From: an uncultured Clostridia bacterium
Lineage (GTDB): Bacteria; Bacillota; Clostridia; Oscillospirales; Acutalibacteraceae
Reading direction: 5' to 3'
Length of the DNA: 13,632 nt
NCBI GenBank assembly: GCA_947623215.1
Contig: CANQGN010000024.1
Span: 1 to 13,632, forward strand
Shown here: positions 7,050 to 13,340 of the stretch, piece after piece
Layout: each line of letters begins with the position of its first letter
How positions within the stretch are numbered: the stretch's first letter is position 1
Position numbers and translations under genes: made by a program
Notes under the pieces: generated by a model
Told to the model about the DNA's origin: nothing
Databases searched by the model: none
What the model saw: only the letters and a program-made list of their open reading frames with translations

Positions 7050-7119
7050 GCCCCCCGGCGGGCTGGATTGGGCAAAGGTTACAAATTTCACATTTTTTGT
7101 AACCAGCCCGCCGGGCGGC
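7050..7119. repeat. GC-rich long inverted repeat with an inner AT-rich stem
   Basis: Outer arms 7050-7066 and 7103-7119 are complementary at 16 of 17 positions, with a perfect 13-bp core CCCGGCGGGCTGG / CCAGCCCGCCGGG. Nested inside is a second perfect 9-bp pair, GGTTACAAA (7077-7085) and TTTGTAACC (7096-7104), around a 10-nt loop; the two pairs share two bases on the right. Neither strand has a T-run after it, so it is not an ordinary terminator. It looks like a small palindromic intergenic repeat. Confidence 0.65.
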
Positions 7120-7123
7120 AACC

Positions 7124-7171
7124 AAAAAACCGGTCGGCGCTCCCCCGCTTGCTGCGCGAGGAACGCCGACC
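7124..7171 (-). terminator. Rho-independent terminator of the marR-ABC operon
   Basis: On the minus strand, GGTCGGCG (7171-7164) pairs with CGCCGACC (7139-7132). The stem can grow to about 12 pairs through a U-G wobble, and the inner CTCGC/GCGGG adds a second stem. It is followed directly by a run of six T (7129-7124). It lies about 65 nt after the stop of the last ABC gene, as expected for the operon end. Confidence 0.65.
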
Positions 7172-7194
7172 AGTTGTCGGTTTTGTTGTTGAGT

Positions 7195-7234
7195 AGGCAA
7201 TACAATCAGGGTACAATGCCGGATTGTGTTGCCT
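7195..7234. repeat. Inverted repeat immediately after the ABC exporter stop codon
   Basis: AGGCAATACAATC (7195-7207) and GATTGTGTTGCCT (7222-7234) pair at 12 of 13 positions around a 14-nt loop; the odd position can form a G-U pair in RNA on one strand. The outer end is 1 bp from the stop codon. There is no T-run after it on either strand, so it may stabilise the mRNA 3' end ahead of the terminator at 7124-7171 rather than terminate by itself. Confidence 0.6.
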
Positions 7235-7235
7235 A

Positions 7236-9221
7236 TTAGTCTAATTCCGCCGCGCCGGTGTACAGCTGCCAGTAGCGGCCCTTTTGGGCCAGCAGGCTTT
7301 CGTGGTCGCCGCGCTCAATAATTTCGCCGTGCTCCAGCACCATAATGGCGTTGGCGTTGCGCACGGTAGAAAGCCGGTGGGCAATCATAAAGGTGGTGCG
7401 CCCGGCCATCAGCCGGTCCAGCCCTTTTTCGATATGCCGTTCGGTGCGGGTGTCGACCGAGCTGGTGGCTTCGTCTAATATCAGCACCGGCGCACGGCTG
7501 AGCGCCGCCCGGGCAATGTTGAGCAGCTGGCGCTGCCCCTGCGACAGGTTGACGCCGTCGCCCTCTATTACCGTGTCATATCCTTTCGCCAGCCGCATAA
7601 TAAAGGAGTGGGCGCTGGCGGTGCGGGCGGCCTGTTCTACCTCTTCGTCGGTCGCGTCCAGCCGGCCGTAGCGAATGTTCTCGCGCACCGTGCCGGTAAA
7701 CAGGTGGGTGTCTTGCAGCACCATGGCAATTTGCTGGCGCAGCTCGGCCCGGCGGTAGTCGCGCACGTCTACGCCGTCTATGGTAATAGACCCCTGCTGA
7801 ATGTCATAAAACCGGTTGACCAGATTGGTCACGGTGGTTTTGCCCGCGCCGGTAGACCCCACAAAGGCGATTTTTTGCCCCGGCTTGGCGTAAAGCGAAA
7901 GGTCTTTCAGCACCGTTTGGCCGGGCTCGTAGCCAAATGACACGTGCTCCATTTTTACGTAGCCTTGCATGTTTTCGGCAGAGCGGGCGTCTGGGGCGTC
8001 CGGCTCCTCCTGGGGTTCGTCCATAATGGCGAACACCCGCTCGGCCCCGGCTAAAGCCGAAAACACCACCGTCATTTGCTGCGAAATCATGTTAATGGGC
8101 ATAGAAAACTGGCGGGAATAGTTGGCAAACACGGTTAAGGTGCCGGGGGTAAAGCCGGTGGTGGCCATTAACACGCCGCCCACCCCCACGGTAACGGCAA
8201 ACGAGATTTGGCTGGTGTTGCCCATAACCGGGCCCATAATGCCGCCGTAAAACTGGGCGCGCATCTGCTTTTCGCGCAGGTCGCCGTTGAGCAGCGAGAA
8301 CTCCCGCTCGCAGGTTTCTTCATGATTAAACACCTTTACCACTTTTTGGCCGGTAACCGTTTCTTCTATATACCCGTTCACCGCGCCCAGCGCCGCCTGC
8401 TGGCCGCTGTAGTACTTGCGGCTGCGCCCGGCAATGGCCCCGCCGCCCCAAATGTAAATGGGAATAAAGGCGACGGTAATAAGGGTTAAAAACCAGTTGG
8501 TGGTAATCATAAAAAACAGGGTGCCGAGCAGCGTAATGCTGCCGGAGATGAGCGATACCATGGAGTTGTCGAGCATCACGCCGATGTTGTCTACGTCGTT
8601 GGTAAAGCGGCTCATCACTTCGCCGGTGGGGTTGCGGTCAAAAAAGCGCACCGGCAGGGCCTGCACCCGGTCAAACAAATCGTTGCGCACCCGCTCAATA
8701 GTGCCCTGCGAGACGGCGAGCATTAACCGCCCCTGCAAATAGGTGGTTACAATGCCGGTTAAGTAAACGCCAAACATAATGAGAATACCGGCAATGAGGT
8801 AGCAGGTAATATCGGCCGCCCGCCGCCCCAGCAGCGCCGTCGGCACCACCGGCAGCAGCGAATCGCGAAAGGCGCCGATGACCCGGTCGGCAAAAAGCGA
8901 CAGGCTGCCGGCGTTTTGCAGCGCGGCCCCGGCAATGCGGTTGATAATGGGCATAAGCATGTACGACCCAATAAGCGAAGTAACCGTGCTGAAGGCCATG
9001 CAAACCAGCACCAGCACCAGGTGGCCGGTGTAGGGCTTTACGTAATGCAGCAGCCGGCGAACGGTGCGGGCGGTGTTTTTGGGCTTGCCGCCCATGCCCC
9101 GCGCCCCCGGGCCGCCCGGGCCGCGCCCGCCGGGACGGCGCATAACCGGGGCTTTATCGCCCGCCGCGTGACCGGCGTACTGGCGCTGTAAATCTTCCAG
9201 CGTGCGTTGATGATTTGCCAC
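7236..9221 (-). CDS. ABC exporter half-transporter, catalytic-Walker B subunit of a heterodimer
   Basis: Fused type IV (MDR-like) exporter half: six membrane helices (about 65-400) then a nucleotide-binding domain. 661 residues, long for the family because of an N-terminal tail with a Gly/Arg/Pro-rich stretch (about 29-46). Walker A is GSTGAGKTT (455-463), Walker B ILDE with catalytic E584, and the switch His is H615 in IAHR, all intact. The signature is LSQGQ (559-563) instead of LSGGQ. Together with the partner upstream, this gives one full and one degenerate ATP site, as known for BmrCD, LmrCD and TM287/288. The start is GTG with AAAGGAGG ending 8 nt upstream; only 3 bp separate it from the preceding stop, so the pair is translated together. 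Substrate is unknown; drugs, peptides or lipids are all possible. It is last in the marR operon. Confidence 0.95.
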   Translation of the reverse strand: MANHQRTLEDLQRQYAGHAAGDKAPVMRRPGGRGPGGPGARGMGGKPKNTARTVRRLLHYVKPYTGHLVLVLVCMAFSTVTSLIGSYMLMPIINRIAGAALQNAGSLSLFADRVIGAFRDSLLPVVPTALLGRRAADITCYLIAGILIMFGVYLTGIVTTYLQGRLMLAVSQGTIERVRNDLFDRVQALPVRFFDRNPTGEVMSRFTNDVDNIGVMLDNSMVSLISGSITLLGTLFFMITTNWFLTLITVAFIPIYIWGGGAIAGRSRKYYSGQQAALGAVNGYIEETVTGQKVVKVFNHEETCEREFSLLNGDLREKQMRAQFYGGIMGPVMGNTSQISFAVTVGVGGVLMATTGFTPGTLTVFANYSRQFSMPINMISQQMTVVFSALAGAERVFAIMDEPQEEPDAPDARSAENMQGYVKMEHVSFGYEPGQTVLKDLSLYAKPGQKIAFVGSTGAGKTTVTNLVNRFYDIQQGSITIDGVDVRDYRRAELRQQIAMVLQDTHLFTGTVRENIRYGRLDATDEEVEQAARTASAHSFIMRLAKGYDTVIEGDGVNLSQGQRQLLNIARAALSRAPVLILDEATSSVDTRTERHIEKGLDRLMAGRTTFMIAHRLSTVRNANAIMVLEHGEIIERGDHESLLAQKGRYWQLYTGAAELD

Positions 9222-9224
9222 CGC

Positions 9225-10949
9225 TCACGCCTCCTTTCTGTCTACCTGCGAGTAGTAGATTTCCTGATATTCGGTGTTTTCGCGCAGCAGCTGCTCGTGG
9301 CTGCCCACCCCGGTAATGCGCCCGTCGTTCATCACTACAATGGCGTCGGCGTCCACAACCGAGCTGATGCGCTGGGCAATGATGATTTTGGTGGTACCGG
9401 CCAGCTCCGTGCGGAAGGCGCGGCGAATTTGCGCCTCGGTGGCGGTGTCTACCGCAGAAGTAGAATCGTCTAAAATTAAAATGCGGGGTTTTTTGAGAAG
9501 CGCCCGGGCAATGCACAGCCGCTGTTTTTGCCCGCCGGAGACGTTAGACCCCCCCTGCCCCAAATCCGTCTGATAGCCTTCGGCAAAGGAGCGGACGAAT
9601 TTGTCTGCCTGGGCGTGCTCCGCCGCCGCGCAAATGGTCTCCATAGAGGCTTCTTCGTCGCCCCAACGGAGGTTTTCTTCTATGGTACCAGAGAAGAGCA
9701 CGTTCTTTTGCAGCACCATGCCCACCCCGTCGCGCAGATGCCGCAGGGTGTACTCCCGCACGTCGCGGCCGTCTATCAGCACGCAGCCCTCGTCTGGGTC
9801 GTAAAAGCGGGGAATCATGGAAACCAGCGTGGTTTTGCCGCAGCCGGTCGAACCGATCACCCCCACCGTGCTACCGGGTTCTATGGTTAAGTTCACGTCG
9901 TTCAGCACGCTCTCGGCGCTGTCTTTATAATACCGAAAGGTTACGTGGCGAAACTCTACCCTGCCCTCGCTTACCGTGGCGGCGAGGTCGGCGGTATCGT
10001 CGTTTAAGTCGGGCTGCTCTTGCAGCACCTGCGAAATCCGCCGGGCAGAGGCCAGCGCACGAGAGGACATCATGAGCATCATGGTCACCATCATGAGCGA
10101 GCTCAAAATTTGGGTGACGTAGGTAATAAAGGCCGAAAGGTCGCCGGTGGGCATGTCGCCCGCGATGACCAGATTGCCGCCGAACCACAGCACCGCCAGC
10201 ACCGTTAAGTTCATAAACACGGTCACAATGGGCTGAATGTATATCATCACCTTCATGGCGTGAATCCCGGCCGCCTTTAAGTCGCCGTTGGCGCGGCGGA
10301 ACTTCTCTTTTTCAAAATCCTCCCGCACAAACGACTTGACCACCCGCGCGTTGGTGACGTTTTCCTGCACGGTGGAGTTGAGGCCGTCTACCTTGGTTTG
10401 CATGACCGAAAAGCGGGAGAAGCCCTTGGCGATAATGCCCCCGATAGAAAGCAGCATAAGGGGAATGGAAACCGCCAGCACCAGCGCCAGACTGGGGCGA
10501 AGCAAAATGGCCATTATCAGCGCCCCGATTAACATGCCGGGCGCCCGCAGCGCCATGCGCAGTAGCATGTTAATAAAGTTTTGCATTTGGGTAACGTCGT
10601 TGGTCAGGCGGGTAACCAGCGACCCGGTAGAAAAGCGGTCGATATTGGCAAAGGAAAAGGTTTGCACCTTTTTATAAATATCCTCCCGCAAATCGGCCGC
10701 AAAATTGACCGAGGCCTTGGCGCCAAAGTAGGCGCCCCCTACCCCGCCCGCCATCATAAGCAGGGCGGTGAGCACAATCATGGCCGCCACCCCCACGCTG
10801 AAAAGCGGCGTGCGGGTTGCGGCATGGTTGATTACCATGGCGAGGTAGCGGGGCATGAGCACCTCGCCGATTACCTCTATAATCATACACACCGGCCCTA
10901 ATATAAAGTAGGTGCGGTAGGGCTTTACGTATTGCATCCATCGTTTCAT
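9225..10949 (-). CDS. ABC exporter half-transporter, degenerate-Walker B subunit of a heterodimer
   Basis: Membrane ABC exporter half of 574 residues: six-helix transmembrane domain (about 12-295) and nucleotide-binding domain. Walker A GSTGCGKTT (366-374) and the signature VSGGQ (470-474) are canonical. The Walker B end is ILDD, with D495 replacing the catalytic Glu, and the switch His is Q526 (IAQR). These are the substitutions seen in the degenerate-site subunit TM287, and they complement the LSQGQ change in the partner. I chose the ATG at 10949, with AAAGGA 12 nt upstream; the frame also offers a TTG at 10970, seven codons earlier, overlapping the marR stop but without a ribosome binding site. 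It lies 17 bp after marR and 3 bp before the second exporter gene, and is presumably repressed by that MarR protein. Substrate not readable. Confidence 0.94.
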   Translation of the reverse strand: MKRWMQYVKPYRTYFILGPVCMIIEVIGEVLMPRYLAMVINHAATRTPLFSVGVAAMIVLTALLMMAGGVGGAYFGAKASVNFAADLREDIYKKVQTFSFANIDRFSTGSLVTRLTNDVTQMQNFINMLLRMALRAPGMLIGALIMAILLRPSLALVLAVSIPLMLLSIGGIIAKGFSRFSVMQTKVDGLNSTVQENVTNARVVKSFVREDFEKEKFRRANGDLKAAGIHAMKVMIYIQPIVTVFMNLTVLAVLWFGGNLVIAGDMPTGDLSAFITYVTQILSSLMMVTMMLMMSSRALASARRISQVLQEQPDLNDDTADLAATVSEGRVEFRHVTFRYYKDSAESVLNDVNLTIEPGSTVGVIGSTGCGKTTLVSMIPRFYDPDEGCVLIDGRDVREYTLRHLRDGVGMVLQKNVLFSGTIEENLRWGDEEASMETICAAAEHAQADKFVRSFAEGYQTDLGQGGSNVSGGQKQRLCIARALLKKPRILILDDSTSAVDTATEAQIRRAFRTELAGTTKIIIAQRISSVVDADAIVVMNDGRITGVGSHEQLLRENTEYQEIYYSQVDRKEA

Positions 10950-10966
10950 GCTTGCATTGGTTCCTT

Positions 10967-11413
10967 TCAATATTGCAAATTTTGCAAATTCTCGCTCATG
11001 CGGCGGTAAAACCCGGCCAGCTGCTGCTGCTCCGCCGGGGTAAAGCCGACGTACATTTCGCAGTTAATGCGGTCCATCTCGCCCCGGCAGCGCTCGGCCA
11101 GCGCCCGGCCCTTTTCGGTAAGGCACAGGGCGTTGCGGCGGGCGTCCTGCTCGCTGCTGCGCCGCTGTAACAGCCCGGCTTTTTCCAGCCGTTTAACCGA
11201 AACGGCCACCGAGGCGCCGGTGGTGTTCATGCGCTCGGCCAGCTCTTTTTGCGAAAGATTGGGGCATTCCAGCAAAATCAACAAAACCGGCGGCTGGCCG
11301 TAGTAAAGCCCCAGCCGACCGGCCGCCCGCTGGTGGCAGGCGCGGTGGCGGTGGTTGAGACAGCGCTGCATTTGCGAGAGCGCCTGTACGGTAATACGCG
11401 CATTTTCGCTCAC
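10967..11413 (-). CDS. MarR-family transcriptional regulator of the exporter operon
   Basis: Dimeric winged-helix regulator of 148 residues. Dimerisation helices flank the DNA-binding domain; LGLYYGQPPVLLIL (34-47) leads into the helix-turn-helix CPNLSQKELAERMNTTGASVAVSVKRLEKAGLL (about 50-82) and the wing with the conserved D90-x-R92 (EQDARRNALCLTEKG). The frame stays open far upstream through repeat sequence, but the real start is GTG at 11413: AGAGGA sits 7 nt before it and the product then has normal MarR length. It is first in an operon with two ABC exporter genes, the classic arrangement for a ligand-released local repressor. A palindromic operator overlaps the operon's -10, so autorepression is likely. 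Odd points: six cysteines (18, 26, 50, 97, 109, 118), and a leader of roughly 295 nt. Inducer unknown. Confidence 0.93.
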   Translation of the reverse strand: MSENARITVQALSQMQRCLNHRHRACHQRAAGRLGLYYGQPPVLLILLECPNLSQKELAERMNTTGASVAVSVKRLEKAGLLQRRSSEQDARRNALCLTEKGRALAERCRGEMDRINCEMYVGFTPAEQQQLAGFYRRMSENLQNLQY

Positions 11414-11463
11414 GGTTGCTTCCTCTCTTTCTTTATGTCCATGCTGAATGGTCGGTTTGCAGT

Positions 11464-11547
11464 CGGTAGGGACAAACCACAGGTTTGTACCCGGTAGGGA
11501 CGAATCGGTTTTGGCAGGCAGAATTGCTGGATGTTGCCTGCCAAAAC
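11464..11547. repeat. Palindromic repeat block A in the marR leader
   Basis: Contains the direct repeat CGGTAGGGAC at 11464-11473 and 11492-11501, a small stem between them (GGGACAAACC with GGTTTGTACCC, one bulge), and a perfect 13-bp inverted repeat GTTTTGGCAGGCA (11508-11520) / TGCCTGCCAAAAC (11535-11547) with a 14-nt loop. It has no coding signal, and no T-run follows on the minus strand. It resembles REP-like intergenic palindromes. Confidence 0.65.
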
Positions 11548-11556
11548 TGCGCAGCA

Positions 11557-11666
11557 CCCGCAATCGAGGCATTTTTTCGTCAGGGTGCGCTCGCGCTGCG
11601 CAGCCGTACTTTGTGTACGGCAAGCGGAGCGAACGCGCAAATGACGGGAAAAGGGCCGATTGCGGG
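11557..11666. repeat. Palindromic repeat block B: 110-bp nested hairpin in the marR leader
   Basis: A long interrupted inverted repeat. The outer arms CCCGCAATCG (11557-11566) and CGATTGCGGG (11657-11666) are perfect. The middle pair CGTCA (11578-11582) / TGACG (11642-11646) has T-rich and A-rich flanks. The tip is GCCGTAC (11603-11609) / GTACGGC (11615-11621) around a 5-nt loop, with imperfect GCGC-rich pairing between. The whole folds on itself like a miniature palindromic element. Repeats with this look recur, to my recollection, in Ruminococcaceae genomes; I could not check copy number. Confidence 0.65.
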
Positions 11667-11692
11667 CGGTTCGGCACTGCCGGGTGCAAACT

Positions 11693-11718
11693 TAATTAAT
11701 TAAACGGCTAACTAATTA
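11693..11718. promoter_or_regulatory. Probable MarR operator overlapping its own -10
   Basis: An inverted repeat with arms TAATTAATTA (11693-11702) and TAACTAATTA (11709-11718), symmetric at 9 of 10 positions around a 6-nt spacer. It covers the downstream half of the -10 and the start site of the marR promoter. AT-rich palindromes of this size are typical MarR targets, and the position predicts autorepression of the exporter operon. Confidence 0.6.
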
Positions 11719-11743
11719 TACACACCCCGGCGGCGGCTGTCAA
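11715..11743 (-). promoter_or_regulatory. Consensus sigma-A promoter of the marR-ABC-ABC operon
   Basis: On the minus strand, TTGACA (11743-11738) and TATAAT (11720-11715) are both perfect consensus boxes at the ideal 17-nt spacing. Transcription should start near 11708, about 295 nt before the marR GTG. Such a strong promoter normally needs tight repression, which fits the overlapping palindrome. Confidence 0.85.
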
Positions 11744-11786
11744 GAGGGCGGGGGCGACCCCGGCGAATTTTGTATACTCTGCCGCA

Positions 11787-11823
11787 AAACCGCCCGGTAC
11801 GGCCAAAACAATCCGGGCGGTTT
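11787..11823. terminator. Orphan bidirectional terminator-like hairpin
   Basis: Perfect 11-bp stem AAACCGCCCGG (11787-11797) / CCGGGCGGTTT (11813-11823) with a 15-nt loop, A-run before and T-run after on both strands. It has the shape of an intrinsic terminator, but no gene on either strand ends here. It lies between the divergent marR and htrA promoters and may insulate them or mark the end of an unseen small RNA. Confidence 0.45.
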
Positions 11824-11866
11824 GGCGGTTTTCCCACGCGACGGCGCGTTCACAAAAAATGCCGCC

Positions 11867-11902
11867 AACATTCAAAAAATGTTCATATTTCCCGGGTATA
11901 CT
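11867..11902 (+). promoter_or_regulatory. Possible htrA promoter region with inverted repeat
   Basis: TATACT (11897-11902) is a plausible -10 about 34 nt before the htrA ATG, but no good -35 lies at the usual distance. Where the -35 should be there is an inverted repeat, AACATT-N5-AATGTT (11867-11883). This could be the site of an activator, as expected for a stress-inducible protease gene. The assignment is weak. Confidence 0.3.
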
Positions 11903-11935
11903 AAAGCCAGAACCTTGAGAAAGGACTTGCGGCGT

Positions 11936-13246
11936 ATGTCTGACTTTCATCTACAACCCGACCATGAATCTACCCCCCACCCACCGGCGAACGACCCCTT
12001 TGCGCCGCGGCCGGTGAGCAGTTATACCGCCTCTCCTTACGACCGGCCCTCTGCCTACGGCGCACCTACCCCGCCCCCCGCGCCGCCAAAGCAGCGCAAA
12101 CAGCCCAAAACCGTTTCGCTTTCGGCCGCCGTAATTGCAAGCGTGGCCACCTCGCTGTTAACCTGCGTGCTGGCGCTGGTGGTGATGAGCTACGGGCTGG
12201 GCGTGGGCGATCTGCTGCGGGGCGACAGCCGCCTGCCGGCGGTGTCTGATACCGACGCCCCCAAAACCACCACCAACATTGTGGTAGACGCCACCGCCCA
12301 AACCGCAACCGAAGCGGTAGCGGAAAAGGTGGGCCCCTCGGTCGTGGGGCTGGTGGTTACCTCTTCTGTTAACAACTACTTTTTCGGCGCGTCGGATTCT
12401 ACCAGCGAAGGCTCCGGCATTGTTTACTCGGCCGACGGGTATATTATTACCAACTACCACGTGGTGCAAAGCGCGGTAGAAAGCACCGGCGCGGTTTCGG
12501 TTTATTTGCCGAGCGACAGCACCAACGCCCTCGCCGCTGAAGTAATCGGCTACGACGTGAGCGCCGACTTAGCGGTGGTAAAGGTACAAAAAACCGGCTT
12601 GCAGCCAATAGAAACCGGCGATTCAGACGCCATTAAGGTGGGCCAAACGGCCATTGCCATTGGCAACCCGGGCGGCATGGACTTTATGGGCTCGGTGAGC
12701 ATGGGCATCATCAGCGGGCTGGACCGTACCTTGCAGCTCGAAAATTCCGCCGCAGAAATTCATTTGATTCAAACCGACGCCGCCATTAACCCCGGCAACT
12801 CCGGCGGGGCGCTGGTGAACACGCAGGGGCAGCTTATCGGTATCAACAGCGCCAAAATGGCCTCTGAAAATTTTGAGGGCATGGGCTTTGCCATTCCGGT
12901 CAACGACGCGGTAGACATAGTAGACCGCATTATTCGCAACGTAGACACCCCCCAGCCCTATATCGGCATAGAAATCAGCACCTATTACGACGCCTCTACC
13001 CTGCAAATGATGGGCTACCCGGCGGGGGTGGTGGTCTCTTCTGTAACCGAGGGCAGCCCGGCGGACGAAGCGGGCTTAATTCGCAGCGACATTATTACCC
13101 ACCTGAACGGCACGGCCGTAACCAGCTACACCGCCTTTAACAGCGAAAAAGCCAAGTACAGCCCGGGCGATACCGTAACCCTTACCGTTTACCGCCGGGG
13201 GCGCACCTACGACCTCTCGCTCACCCTTGGCGCCGCCAACCAATAA
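11936..13246 (+). CDS. htrA: Membrane-anchored HtrA/DegP-family serine protease with PDZ domain
   Basis: Extracytoplasmic quality-control protease that degrades or refolds misfolded exported proteins. 436 residues. A Pro/Ser-rich cytoplasmic tail of about 57 residues ends in a basic patch (KQRKQPK, 52-58), followed by one transmembrane helix (about 62-88) placing the protease outside. The trypsin-like domain has an intact triad: H175 (TNYHVV), D211 (SADLAVVKV) and S289 (INPGNSGGAL). A single PDZ domain follows (about 340-430, with YIGI and GSPADEAGLIRSDIITHLNG). This is the standard Bacillota HtrA layout. The ATG at 11936 is chosen over one 38 codons earlier because AAAGGA lies 10 nt upstream and the earlier frame runs through promoter-like sequence. 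It is divergent from the marR operon, monocistronic, and ended by the hairpin at 13275. Stress induction is expected from the family, but no known two-component box is recognisable. Confidence 0.96.
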   Translation: MSDFHLQPDHESTPHPPANDPFAPRPVSSYTASPYDRPSAYGAPTPPPAPPKQRKQPKTVSLSAAVIASVATSLLTCVLALVVMSYGLGVGDLLRGDSRLPAVSDTDAPKTTTNIVVDATAQTATEAVAEKVGPSVVGLVVTSSVNNYFFGASDSTSEGSGIVYSADGYIITNYHVVQSAVESTGAVSVYLPSDSTNALAAEVIGYDVSADLAVVKVQKTGLQPIETGDSDAIKVGQTAIAIGNPGGMDFMGSVSMGIISGLDRTLQLENSAAEIHLIQTDAAINPGNSGGALVNTQGQLIGINSAKMASENFEGMGFAIPVNDAVDIVDRIIRNVDTPQPYIGIEISTYYDASTLQMMGYPAGVVVSSVTEGSPADEAGLIRSDIITHLNGTAVTSYTAFNSEKAKYSPGDTVTLTVYRRGRTYDLSLTLGAANQ

Positions 13247-13274
13247 CAGGGTTTTTCCTTCCTAATATAAACTG

Positions 13275-13337
13275 CCGCGCCGGTCGTCTCCCTTGCAGCA
13301 AGGGGCAACCGGCGCGGTGGTTTATTCTATTTTTGGG
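13275..13337 (+). terminator. Rho-independent terminator of htrA, probably shared with the convergent gene
   Basis: Perfect 10-bp stem CCGCGCCGGT (13275-13284) / ACCGGCGCGG (13308-13317) with an inner 6-bp stem CCCTTG (13290-13295) / CAAGGG (13299-13304). It is followed on the plus strand by a T-rich run to 13337. It starts 28 bp after the htrA stop. The minus-strand gene ending at 13341 runs into the same stem, with a weaker T-rich tail, so it may serve both genes. Confidence 0.85.
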
Positions 13338-13340
13338 TTG

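Larger units (their letters stand above)
6799..7235. other. 437-bp gene-free region upstream of the M23 gene
   Basis: No credible gene on either strand; the two short open frames across 6982-7239 follow the inverted repeats and lack good ribosome binding sites. It holds, in the direction of minus-strand transcription, the end of the ABC operon with two hairpins (7195-7234 and 7124-7171), a GC-rich inverted repeat (7050-7119), an unstructured AT-rich stretch (about 6945-7049), the M23 promoter, a palindrome at the start site, and a 15-bp tandem duplication next to the M23 ribosome binding site. Confidence 0.8.
11414..11935. other. 522-bp divergent intergenic region between marR and htrA
   Basis: No credible gene. 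The open frames here run through palindromes. Going from marR to htrA: the marR ribosome binding site, a block of palindromic repeats (11464-11666) that would be transcribed as the marR leader, the marR operator and promoter (11693-11743), a terminator-like hairpin with no gene attached (11787-11823), and the htrA upstream region with a short inverted repeat, a TATACT box and the htrA ribosome binding site. Confidence 0.8.

Noticed and set aside
6999..7239. Short open frames on both strands (68 and 85 codons) in the M23 upstream region
   Set aside because: They run through inverted repeats, read mirror-like Pro-Pro-Gly-Gly segments on opposite strands, and lack convincing ribosome binding sites.
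10950..10970. TTG start at 10970 for the first ABC exporter gene
   Set aside because: It overlaps the marR stop without a ribosome binding site. The ATG at 10949 follows AAAGGA and begins at the usual MKRWMQYVKPY-type N-terminus.
11414..11689. N-terminal extension of the MarR protein to 240 residues
   Set aside because: The extension is translated palindromic repeat. The GTG at 11413 has a good ribosome binding site and gives the normal family length.
11410..11703. Several 70-85 codon frames with Cys- and Arg-rich products over the marR leader
   Set aside because: They are readings of the palindromic repeats in several frames, with no start signals or recognisable domains.
11936..13246. Preference for ATA and GTA codons before GAN codons in htrA (for example GTA before GAC/GAA at all five Val-Asp/Glu sites)
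   Set aside because: The aconitase and IDH genes show many ATT-GAN exceptions, so this is at most a mild codon-pair bias, not a distinct signal.
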